In this document: positions 38,022 to 45,017 of the stretch, piece by piece
Layout: every line of letters starts with the position of its first letter
Numbering within the stretch: position 1 is the first letter of the stretch
Assembly: GCF_023702065.1 (NCBI RefSeq)
Contig: NZ_QFDM01000002.1
Location: 62,001 to 126,000, forward strand
DNA from: Methanoculleus oceani
GTDB lineage: Archaea; Halobacteriota; Methanomicrobia; Methanomicrobiales; Methanoculleaceae
Reading direction: 5' to 3'
Length of the DNA: 64,000 nt
The notes under the pieces: model-generated
Seen by the model: the letters and a program-made list of their open reading frames with translations, nothing else
Databases searched by the model: none
What the model was told of the DNA's origin: nothing
Translations under genes and position numbers: made by a program

Positions 38022-38198
38022 CGGGAAAGAAGGGGCAATTGCTACGAATGCAATTTTTTGTTATAAAGGATAAACATTATTATGCGGTGAGTTCTTACCA
38101 ATACGTGGCCAGGCGACGATGGAACCTGCCTGCGCCTCGTCCATCCACCCTGCAGCGCGCTACTGCATGTCCTTCATACACCCGATCACTTTTTAGCG
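38022..38198. other. Convergent intergenic region without repeat
   Basis: An AT-rich segment with six T (38052-38057) and TTGTTATAAAGG may end the hydrolase transcript. Unlike the other long convergent gaps, no copy of the hairpin repeat is seen. Confidence 0.5.
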
Positions 38199-38540
38199 TC
38201 ACTCGGAGATCCCGTCGAGAACCTTCTCGATCCTGTCCACCTTCGCCTCGATCCGCTCCATCGACTGCCGCAGCATCTGGAGTTCCCCGCCGGCCGCACC
38301 GCTCTTCTGTCCCGCCGCACTCGCGATCTGGTCTTCGATCCACTCCTTGAGCCTTAAGACGATGATGAAGAGCAGCGTCAGAACACCAAGATTAATGATA
38401 ACAATGAAGGACCCGGCGAGCACGGCATTCAAGGAGTTCGAACCGCCGAGCAAGCCGGCGATGAGGCTGCTGATCACGAGCAATGCAATAACGGCGCCCC
38501 AGAGCACCTTCAGGTAGAGCTTCCACCTATCCTGTTTCAT
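38199..38540 (-). CDS. Small membrane protein with C-terminal coiled coil
   Basis: The 113-residue protein has two membrane helices (VLWGAVIALLVISSLIAGLL, about 12-31, and VLAGSFIVIINLGVLTLLFIIVL, about 40-62) and a coiled coil (LQMLRQSMERIEAKVDRIEKVLDGIS, about 87-112). The family was not recognised. ATG 38540 follows AGAGGTC and overlaps the end of the regulator gene by 14 bases, so the two are probably one unit, with the regulator possibly controlling this protein. Confidence 0.7.
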   Translation of the reverse strand: MKQDRWKLYLKVLWGAVIALLVISSLIAGLLGGSNSLNAVLAGSFIVIINLGVLTLLFIIVLRLKEWIEDQIASAAGQKSGAAGGELQMLRQSMERIEAKVDRIEKVLDGISE

Positions 38541-38850
38541 CCTTTGACCTCTGTAGCGATGTAATGACATCCAGATTCAGCACCACCTCAAACGGCACCG
38601 CCCGGTAGCACCTCCGGAGGTACGGCGGCTCGTCCGACGCCCGGCTGTTCCCCTCCGCGAGACCGAGTTTCTCCAGCTGCCGGAGATAAATGGCAGCCAG
38701 CGGCCGCGATATCCCGAGCTCTTCGGCAATCTCGCGGGCATACTTCTCTTCGGCCGCGATCGCCCCGAGTACAGCAAGCCGCTGCTCGTTCCCGAGCAGG
38801 GAGAGCAGCCGCGCCAGTTCGGGAAGGGTGCTGAAAGATAACGTCAACAT
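38527..38850 (-). CDS. ArsR-type winged-helix transcriptional regulator
   Basis: The 107-residue protein has a winged helix: LARLLSLLGNEQRLAVLGAIAAEEKYAREIAEELGISRPLAAIYLRQLEKLGLAEG (about 11-66) with the recognition helix in SRPLAAIYLRQL, then a wing and YRAVPFEVVLNLDVI. ATG 38850 (MLTLSFSTLP) is chosen by fold; the open frame reaches 39003. No metal-binding Cys cluster is visible, so the inducer is unknown. An inverted repeat spanning its start region suggests autoregulation. Confidence 0.83.
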   Translation of the reverse strand: MLTLSFSTLPELARLLSLLGNEQRLAVLGAIAAEEKYAREIAEELGISRPLAAIYLRQLEKLGLAEGNSRASDEPPYLRRCYRAVPFEVVLNLDVITSLQRSKDETG

Positions 38851-38872
38851 GTGTTTAATGTTTTTTACACAT
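38849..38872. promoter_or_regulatory. Inverted repeat at the ArsR-type gene start
   Basis: ATGTGT (38849-38854) and ACACAT (38867-38872) form a six-base inverted repeat with a 12-base AT-rich spacer overlapping the start and promoter, a candidate operator. CATATGTGTA just upstream on the minus strand may be the TATA box. Confidence 0.4.
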
Positions 38873-39569
38873 ATGAGTGTTGCGGTACGACGTCTCATAC
38901 GCTGCCCGTGTGCTGCCTCGCCCGGGGCAACAGCCAACCTGCGGCACCGCCACCTAAAACCGAACTTCGATAGCACCTTGCGCCCCTGCTGCACGACAGT
39001 CACGAACAGAAGAGATCGAAGACCTATACGTAGGATTCGCCACGAACAAACGAAGGAAGAAGGTTTGGTTCAACGGACTTCGGGGAGGACTCCCCGGGGA
39101 TGTGCCGGCCCGGGGTTGGTCTGGCGGATCAGGATAAGGTGGGTTGTAGGAGAACCGCTCAAACGTTGGGAGGGCGCCGGCCTTCCCCGCGTTACGCTCT
39201 TCTCCCCGCCGGCATCGCCGGGCCGGGCAGGTTTTGCAGGATCCGTCCGGGAGTGCATCCGGTCACGGGTCAGGCCTTTCGCGACGATACCCCTGCGTGG
39301 GCACCGCCGTTCGGGTGCTGCCCAAACCCGGAGTGTTCGGGGCAATCGCCTGAGTACATGCCTGTGTGGTCCGGCCGAAGCGCCCTCCCGGGGTCCGCCG
39401 CAGATGCCGGAGGTGCGACGGCCATGAGAGGGAGAGACGTTCCGGGCAGGATTGTCGTGTAGCCCCCTGCGGTGGGAATGATTCCGCACCGGCATACATG
39501 ACTCGGCCCGGCCTGTGATATATTGCTACGGCGGCCGCGGTGAAAGCATTGAACCGCCCGGTTCAACCC
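38873..39569. other. About 700 bases without a convincing gene
   Basis: Several short open frames overlap here with none standing out. One plus-strand frame (39100-39462) contains FGCCPNPECSGQ, faintly like the zinc-ribbon start of a transposase, but it does not continue as such. The region could be decayed mobile DNA or a regulatory space between the regulator and the end of the moeB-tfuA operon. Confidence 0.4.
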
Positions 39570-40226
39570 TCACGGCAGGCCCCGGGCCAGGTCCCTGATG
39601 CGTTCGAGCGCGAGCAGTGCGTCGCCGCGTTTCCGGTCGACGGCATGCTCCCCGGCAAACGCCAGGAAGCGGGCAAGGTCTTCCGGTTCCGCCTTCCCTT
39701 CCGCCGCCTCGACGACCGCATCGTAGGTCCGTTCGGGAAAATAGAGCGCCCGGGCGGCGTCGAGAAGTGCCCGGGCGGCGTCGGCGCCGATCACGTTGCA
39801 CTCAAGTGCCCGCTGAATGGTCGCCCGGATGTTCACGAGCGGTTCCGAGAGCGGGATGAACGTCTCGGGGTCGAAGAGGAGCGCCACCTCGTCGTCGGCG
39901 ACGAGCCTTCCCTCCCGGTAGGCCCGGTAGATCTCCCCGACGCCCTCCATCCCGAGGCTGTCGAGCTCCGCGGCACGGAGCGCTCCCATGCTGGAGGCGC
40001 CGACAACCCGCACCCCGGCCCGGAGCGCGGCGAGGATCTCCCGGTGGGCGACGGCGCAGTCCTGGAAGAAGACGCCGTCGATCAGCCCGATGATCCGGGC
40101 CCCGGCGTCTGCTGCCCGGGTTATGTCGCCCCGTTTTGCCGGAGGACGGTAATCGGCGTCGAGGATCTTCCGGGCGGTCGCGTGGTCACAGCTGGGACCG
40201 AGGAAGACGACGACTTCGTGCGTCAC
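39570..40226 (-). CDS. tfuA: TfuA-like protein, partner of YcaO
   Basis: The 218-residue protein has the TfuA core: VVVFLGPSCDHATARKILDADYRPPAKRGDI, ARIIGLIDGVFFQDCAVAHREIL and VRVVGASSMGALRAAELDSLGM. In methanogens TfuA works with YcaO to install thioglycine in McrA, the methyl-coenzyme M reductase alpha subunit, and is thought to bring or activate the sulfur. Its start lies 41 bases inside the end of ycaO, which supports coupling. It is the last gene of the operon. Confidence 0.93.
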   Translation of the reverse strand: MTHEVVVFLGPSCDHATARKILDADYRPPAKRGDITRAADAGARIIGLIDGVFFQDCAVAHREILAALRAGVRVVGASSMGALRAAELDSLGMEGVGEIYRAYREGRLVADDEVALLFDPETFIPLSEPLVNIRATIQRALECNVIGADAARALLDAARALYFPERTYDAVVEAAEGKAEPEDLARFLAFAGEHAVDRKRGDALLALERIRDLARGLP

Positions 40227-41400
40227 GGCACCTCCTCCCCATCCGGTCCTGGTCCATCGCGTACATCTCCAGCCCCGGCACGATCACCCGGACGACCGGG
40301 ATGCCGATCTCCGGCCGGGTGAGGTCGACCACGATGGCCCGGGAGAGCCCGGCTGTGTTGAGGCGGTCGGTGACGTGGTTGATGTCGGTGAGGAAGTCGT
40401 CGCTGTCAAACGACGGCATGGCCGCGAACTCGACCGTTTCGGAATCAGCGAACCAGTGCCTGTTCAGCCGTTTCGTCCGGTCGTAACCGATCTTCTTCCT
40501 GACGTCCGCCGTATCGGTATCCTCCCGGGCGCCGTGGATCTGGGTCAGTCTGCTCTGCGCGACCTCCGTGAGCGCCCGGAGGACCGCGATCCCGGCACTC
40601 GTGTGCGACCCCATCCCGATCGTGAGGAGCGCGGGGTCCCTGAGCACCACGTCGTCGGCCACCGCGGCCACCGTGGGTATCCCGATATCGCTCGTGATAT
40701 CCTTGAGGGTGACCTCAACGCCGGCGGCCGCGAACTTCGCGAGCAGATCGGCCGCAAGCCCGTCGGCGACCCCCTCGATCCGGGGGCCGGTGTTCCGGGT
40801 CACCTCCACGAGCGACCAGGCATCGCGCTCGACCACCTCCATCAGGGCATGGAAGGTCGCCTCCTCGATGGTGTTCCCTGAAGCAAGCCCGTTGGTGTTG
40901 GTCCTGAAAAGGCGGCCGCAGGTCAGGGGGAGGGGGTGGAAGACCGCGTGGACCGGGACGAGCACCTCCTCCTCCTGCACGATGTCGTATCCCCCGACCC
41001 AGGGGACCGCTATATCGGCCGGGACCATGGTCGGGAGGATCAGGTCCGCCGGGTCGAGCGCGGCCTTCTCGGCCGAGACCTCGCTGTACCTCCCGATCAC
41101 GGTCTCCCTGCCGTCCATCTCTCCCGAGTAGCGCTCGATCCCCTCCATCATCGCCGAGACCTCCGCCTCGACGGGGGTGGCGCCTTTCCCGTTGTAGACC
41201 GATATCGCTCCCGCTTCAGCGGTCGGCCGGATACTCGAGAAGACCGGGATCCCGATCCGGTCGAGGTTCGTGATATCGGCGACCCGGGTGATCCCTGCCG
41301 CCGGAAGCCTCGCCCGGGCCAGAAGAAGCGTCTCTTCGGGCGGGACCGTACGCTGGGTCTCCTTCGAGTAAGCCTTCCGGCACGACCGCAGCCGGATCAT
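40186..41400 (-). CDS. ycaO: YcaO-type thioamidation enzyme (methanogenesis marker 1)
   Basis: The 404-residue YcaO-domain protein has the ATP/Mg-binding segments AISVYNGKGATPVEAEVSAMMEGIERYSGE (about 66-95) and SGNTIEEATFHALMEVVERDAW (about 171-192), then GMGSHTSAGIAVLRALTEVAQSRLTQIHGAREDT. It activates a peptide amide with ATP so that sulfur replaces oxygen; with TfuA it is the enzyme for McrA thioglycine. ATG 41400 overlaps the moaE stop, which ties it to the MoaD/MoaE/MoeB genes upstream. Its C-terminus overlaps tfuA. Confidence 0.94.
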   Translation of the reverse strand: MIRLRSCRKAYSKETQRTVPPEETLLLARARLPAAGITRVADITNLDRIGIPVFSSIRPTAEAGAISVYNGKGATPVEAEVSAMMEGIERYSGEMDGRETVIGRYSEVSAEKAALDPADLILPTMVPADIAVPWVGGYDIVQEEEVLVPVHAVFHPLPLTCGRLFRTNTNGLASGNTIEEATFHALMEVVERDAWSLVEVTRNTGPRIEGVADGLAADLLAKFAAAGVEVTLKDITSDIGIPTVAAVADDVVLRDPALLTIGMGSHTSAGIAVLRALTEVAQSRLTQIHGAREDTDTADVRKKIGYDRTKRLNRHWFADSETVEFAAMPSFDSDDFLTDINHVTDRLNTAGLSRAIVVDLTRPEIGIPVVRVIVPGLEMYAMDQDRMGRRCRDARSRRLPRSQL

Positions 41401-41810
41401 GCGTCGCCCCCGTGGGACTCGCCCGGAACCCAGCGCTCGCCGTCCTCCCCGATCTCCTTCTTCCAGATCGGGACGCTCTCCTTGATCCGCTCGAGAATGA
41501 ACTCGCAGGCGTCGAAAGCCTCTTTCCGGTGGCTGGCGCCGACGACGATGAGGAGGATGTTCTCCCCGACCCGGAGCCGTCCGATCCGGTGGATGATCTC
41601 GACCGCCCCGATCGGGAACTCTGCAAACGCCTCATCCCGTATCGACGCGAGCTCCTTCTTCGCGACCTCCTCGTAGGCTTCAAGTTCCATAACCTCGATC
41701 CTGTCGTCCCTGACGACGCCGAGGAAGGTGACCAGGGCGCCCATATCGGCCCTCCTCACCCGATCGATCACGGCATTCACGTCAAAATCGTCTCTTGTTA
41801 CGCTGATCAT
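41397..41810 (-). CDS. moaE: Molybdopterin synthase catalytic subunit
   Basis: From ATG 41810 the protein has 137 residues. It shows ALVTFLGVVRD, LEAYEEVAKKELASI, HRIGRLRVGENILLIVVGASHRKEAFDACEFILERIKESVPIWKKE, with the active-site Lys residues in HRKEAF and IWKKE. MoaE transfers sulfur from the MoaD thiocarboxylate into precursor Z to make molybdopterin, used by formylmethanofuran and formate dehydrogenases. GGAGGT five bases before this ATG favours it over the GTG at 41828. Confidence 0.93.
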   Translation of the reverse strand: MISVTRDDFDVNAVIDRVRRADMGALVTFLGVVRDDRIEVMELEAYEEVAKKELASIRDEAFAEFPIGAVEIIHRIGRLRVGENILLIVVGASHRKEAFDACEFILERIKESVPIWKKEIGEDGERWVPGESHGGDA

Positions 41811-41824
41811 CCTGACCTCCTCCG

Positions 41825-42103
41825 TCACCCGCCCGCCACCGGCGGGAAGAGTGCGACCTCGTCCCCGTCGGCGAGGGTGAGCGTCCCGGCCTCCGCTCGC
41901 CGCACGCGCCTGCCGTTGTGCATCAGTATTACGTACCCCCGGAGTTCTCCGCTCTCCTCAAAGAGCGCCTCCCCCGCCTGCTCCGAGGTCCCCCCGACCG
42001 CCACAAGCAGCCGGCTCATCGTCGCTCCCTCGGGGACCTCCAGCGTGAGGTCACCCCCGATGGCCTCCCGCAACCGGGCAAATGCCCTGACCCGAACCTG
42101 CAT
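41825..42103 (-). CDS. moaD: MoaD-family sulfur carrier protein
   Basis: The 92-residue beta-grasp protein starts MQVRVRAFARLREAIGGDLTLEVPEG and ends ADGDEVALFPPVAGG. The C-terminal Gly-Gly is where an E1-like enzyme adenylates it and sulfur is added as a thiocarboxylate. It lies between its likely E1 (moeB) and MoaE. ATG 42115, four codons upstream and overlapping the moeB stop as ATGA, is an equally possible start. Confidence 0.92.
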   Translation of the reverse strand: MQVRVRAFARLREAIGGDLTLEVPEGATMSRLLVAVGGTSEQAGEALFEESGELRGYVILMHNGRRVRRAEAGTLTLADGDEVALFPPVAGG

Positions 42104-42111
42104 CTCTCTTC

Positions 42112-42855
42112 TCATCTCCTCGAGCACCGATCGATCCCGCACGCGCTGCAGTCTTCCTGCCGGTCGACCGGCAGAGTCGCCATCGTGGCGGCCCATCCGT
42201 CCCAGACGAGGAGCCGGTTCGTCAGAAGGTCGCCGGTGCCGGTGATGTACTTGATCGTCTCGTTCGCCTGGACAAGCCCGATGATCCCGGGCGTGGTGCC
42301 GACCACAGGAATGACGTCCTCCCGGGGAGGGGCTACCGGAAATATGCATTCCAGGCAGGCCGTCTTCCCGGGGATGATCGTCGTCGCCTGCCCGTCGAAT
42401 CCCCTGACCGCCCCGTGGACGAGCGGCACGCGGGCGCCGAGCGCTACCCGGTTGAGGATGTAGCGTACGGGGAAATTATCGGTTGCGTCGACGATGAGGT
42501 CGGCCCCGGCCGCGAGTGCGGCGGCGTTCGCTTCGTCGAGGGTTGCACGGGTCGCGACGACCGTGATATCCGGGTTCTGCGCCCGGAGTTTCCCGGCCGC
42601 CGACTCGACCTTTGCCCGCCCGACGTCATCGTCTCCATGGAGCACCTGCCGGTTCAGGTTGGTCCGGTCCACGACGTCGCCGTCGACCAGCCGGACCTCA
42701 CCGATACCGGCAGCGGCAAGGTAGAGAGCGACCGGGCACCCGAGCCCGCCGGCCCCGACGATGACGACCCGGGCGCTCGCGAGCCGTTCCTGCGCCTCCT
42801 CTCCAAAGAGTGCGACCTGCCGCCGATAGCGTTCCAGTTCCCGATCCGTGAGCAT
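42112..42855 (-). CDS. moeB: MoeB/ThiF-family E1-like adenylyltransferase
   Basis: The 247-residue protein begins RELERYRRQVALFGEEAQERL, then VVIVGAGGLGCPVALYLAAAGIG (ATP-binding Gly-rich loop, about 30-52), LVDGDVVDRTNLNRQVLH, DATDNFPVRYILN and zinc Cys pairs CLEC (about 165-168) and CSAC near the C-terminus. It should adenylate the MoaD C-terminus. No rhodanese domain is fused. It leads the moeB-moaD-moaE-ycaO-tfuA operon; a TATA-like element lies near 42915-42925 on the minus strand. Confidence 0.92.
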   Translation of the reverse strand: MLTDRELERYRRQVALFGEEAQERLASARVVIVGAGGLGCPVALYLAAAGIGEVRLVDGDVVDRTNLNRQVLHGDDDVGRAKVESAAGKLRAQNPDITVVATRATLDEANAAALAAGADLIVDATDNFPVRYILNRVALGARVPLVHGAVRGFDGQATTIIPGKTACLECIFPVAPPREDVIPVVGTTPGIIGLVQANETIKYITGTGDLLTNRLLVWDGWAATMATLPVDRQEDCSACGIDRCSRR

Positions 42856-42914
42856 TCTCCGTCAGTCCTCCTCTCCGGTGCAGAGGCAGCTTTCGTGTCC
42901 GCAGATGAATACGC

Positions 42915-42925
42915 AGTTTATGTGG
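42915..42925 (-). promoter_or_regulatory. TATA-like box of the moeB operon
   Basis: CACATAAACTG on the minus strand, about 60-70 bases before the moeB ATG; GAGAGGAGG precedes the start. Confidence 0.35.
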
Positions 42926-43017
42926 TGTCCCGGGCGATTTTAACATTGTGATTCCATGGAGTTGCCGCTGTCGGCAGCCGGGTCGGGGAGCCGGTGACCG
43001 GCTCAATTCAGCGGAAT

Positions 43018-43027
43018 GTATATATTT
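43018..43027 (+). promoter_or_regulatory. TATA box of the FemAB-like gene
   Basis: GTATATATTT, followed about 55 bases later by the GGAGTGA ribosome-binding site of the gene. Confidence 0.5.
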
Positions 43028-43083
43028 CAGACCATGGATACTCCGCCGGGACCGGCACCGGTGCCTGAACAGGGAGTGAGAGC

Positions 43084-44112
43084 ATACCAACAGGACTTAT
43101 CGACGATAAAGAGAGATGGGATACGTTCGTGGACGAGAGCGCCTCCGGCCGCCTTTTCCATAAATGGGACTTCATGAAGATTACAGAGAAGCATACCGGC
43201 TTTCGGTTCCTCCCTTACGGGATCTTCAAGGGCAACGAGTTGATCTGCATCTTCCCACTCTTCCAGAAGCAGATGCACGGTGTCAACGTCCTCCTCTCCC
43301 CGCCTCCCCTCCAGTCGGTGATACCGTATCTCGGGTTCGTCATGGGCCGTCGCTACGATACCGCCAAACAGAACAGGAAGGAGTCGATGCTCAAGGTCGT
43401 CGGGGAACACCTCGAGGATGAACTCGCGGCCCTGGCCCCGAACTACCTCGCCATAACCCAGGTCCCGGGGTTTATCGATGTCCGGCAGTTCCTCCGGGAG
43501 GGCTACGATGCCCGGATCCACTTCTCGTACGTCATCGATCTCGAGCCGCCGCTCCCGGAGATCTGGAACGGCTTCTCATCCAGCCTCCGCACCAAACTGC
43601 GAAAGGTCGAGAAGAACGGCTACCGCTTCGAGAAGAGCAACGATCTATCGGTCTTCTACTCCACGGTCGCGGAGCGGTTCAGCGACCCGGAGATGAACAT
43701 ACCGATGATCAGTCGGGCCTATTTCGAGGACCTCTTTCGTGCGTATCCCGACGAACTCGGGCTTTACTACCTCTACGACGCTCTCGGCACCGTTACGGGC
43801 GTGCAGGCCACTCAGGAGTACAAGACCTTCACCCTGTGGATGGGGGCGCCGAAGATGACTGCAATGCCCGGCAATGAGTTCCTGCAGTGGCTCCTCCTCC
43901 GGCGGGCGAAGGAGGAGGGGTACCGGAAGATGGAGAATGTCGGGGCGAACAACGAGAACTTAAACCTCTTCAAGTCCAAGTTCAACCCCTCACTCACCCT
44001 GTTTCTGGAACTGAGCCGGCAGGATCTCTTCGGCAGGGTTGCACGGTGGGCCTACAGTACCATCGCGAGCAAGGGTCCGGTGAAGCGCAAGGTCCTCTCA
44101 TACATCGAGTGA
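43084..44112 (+). CDS. FemAB/GNAT-like peptidyl or amino-acid transferase, unusual start
   Basis: The 342-residue protein is a double-GNAT (FemAB/BioF2-like) transferase: LFHKWDFMKI, LPYGIFKGNELICIFPLF, GFSSSLRTKLRKVEKNGYRFEKSNDL (about 158-183) and FTLWMGAPKMTAMPGNEFLQWLLLRRAKEEGYRKMENVGANNENLNLFKSKF. Such proteins attach amino acids to cell-wall or surface polymers or form lipids; the substrate is unknown. The first standard in-frame start is GTG at 43129, but the frame upstream encodes plausible sequence (LIDDKERWDTFVDES) back to ATA at 43084, which follows GGAGTGA by four bases. The true start may be this rare ATA, or the sequence holds an error. Confidence 0.75.
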   Translation: MPTGLIDDKERWDTFVDESASGRLFHKWDFMKITEKHTGFRFLPYGIFKGNELICIFPLFQKQMHGVNVLLSPPPLQSVIPYLGFVMGRRYDTAKQNRKESMLKVVGEHLEDELAALAPNYLAITQVPGFIDVRQFLREGYDARIHFSYVIDLEPPLPEIWNGFSSSLRTKLRKVEKNGYRFEKSNDLSVFYSTVAERFSDPEMNIPMISRAYFEDLFRAYPDELGLYYLYDALGTVTGVQATQEYKTFTLWMGAPKMTAMPGNEFLQWLLLRRAKEEGYRKMENVGANNENLNLFKSKFNPSLTLFLELSRQDLFGRVARWAYSTIASKGPVKRKVLSYIE

Positions 44113-44125
44113 CGGCCCGGCGTGA

Positions 44126-44818
44126 CTACTCCCTGCCTTCGAACCGGGCCAGCGCCTGCGAGGACGGTCTTCCGACGACTGCCAGGGCATCGGATATGCG
44201 GTCGGTGATCGCGAGAGTGCCGCCGGTCCTCTCCCGGTACTCCCGGGCGAGATAGGCGATGTGGTAGCGGTACGTCCGGTCCCGGGTGACAAAGATCAGG
44301 TCCTCCTCAAGGTTCGAAAGCAGCGTCTCCCAGATGAGCTCGTCGCCGATGGTATCCGTGCCCGTGCTCTTCGGGGGATTGCCGAGAAGTTTTCGGCGAT
44401 GAGCCCGCGTGACGAGTTCGTCGGTCCGGTACAGGACCCGCACGGCGGAGTTGCCGGACAGATCGGCGAAGGCCCGGGCGACCGGGTCGGCGGCGGGCTC
44501 TGCGATCATGCTCTCGATATCGTCGTAGAGTGCACCGACCGCCCGGTTGTACTCCTCCCCGGCGCGCTGAAGCGCGGCAACGTTCGGGTTCTCCCGGATG
44601 ATGGACGGCAGGCGGACCTCGTCGGTCTCCCGCCTCCGCACCTCGTCGGCAATCCGGTCGAGGATCCGGGACCGGTTGCGGAGGAACTCATCGAGGATGA
44701 TATCGGGGAAGACGAGATGCTCCCGGAGCGCCCCGATATCTGCAAAGATCTCTCCCGGATCTTCGTAAGACTCGTAGAGTTCGAGAAAGAGGTTCGTATC
44801 AACACATACAGCTGTCAT
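44126..44818 (-). CDS. PIN-domain protein (putative nuclease)
   Basis: The 230-residue protein opens with the PIN fold: AVCVDTNLFLELYESYED, with the first metal-binding Asp at about residue 6, then HLVFPDIILDEFLRNRSRIL with Asp/Glu, and further acids in TDTIGDELIWETLL (about 176-189) and LIFVTRDRTYRY. It resembles the longer PIN-like proteins of the DUF4935 type rather than short VapC toxins, and no antitoxin-like gene lies beside it. ATG 44818 is chosen because the fold starts there; the open frame extends to 44932. Confidence 0.75.
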   Translation of the reverse strand: MTAVCVDTNLFLELYESYEDPGEIFADIGALREHLVFPDIILDEFLRNRSRILDRIADEVRRRETDEVRLPSIIRENPNVAALQRAGEEYNRAVGALYDDIESMIAEPAADPVARAFADLSGNSAVRVLYRTDELVTRAHRRKLLGNPPKSTGTDTIGDELIWETLLSNLEEDLIFVTRDRTYRYHIAYLAREYRERTGGTLAITDRISDALAVVGRPSSQALARFEGRE

Positions 44819-44978
44819 CCTACCGGCGGATGATAGCACCGGGCGTGATAATGGTTTCTCAGATCGGTGCCGGCGGAGAATACGGCGACCTCCATGGTAA
44901 GCTTTATCTGCCGAAATATAGAAAAATTTCACTTATTTTTAAGGAACAAGGATACCAATGACGAATCGCAAATACTTA

Positions 44979-44990
44979 AGGTTTATATCG
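44979..44990 (+). promoter_or_regulatory. TATA box of the REC-PAS histidine kinase gene
   Basis: GGTTTATATCGC, 28-39 bases before the ATG at 45018, in an AT-rich patch. Confidence 0.5.
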
Positions 44991-45017
44991 CCTATCTTTG
45001 TATAACAGGTTGGGCGC

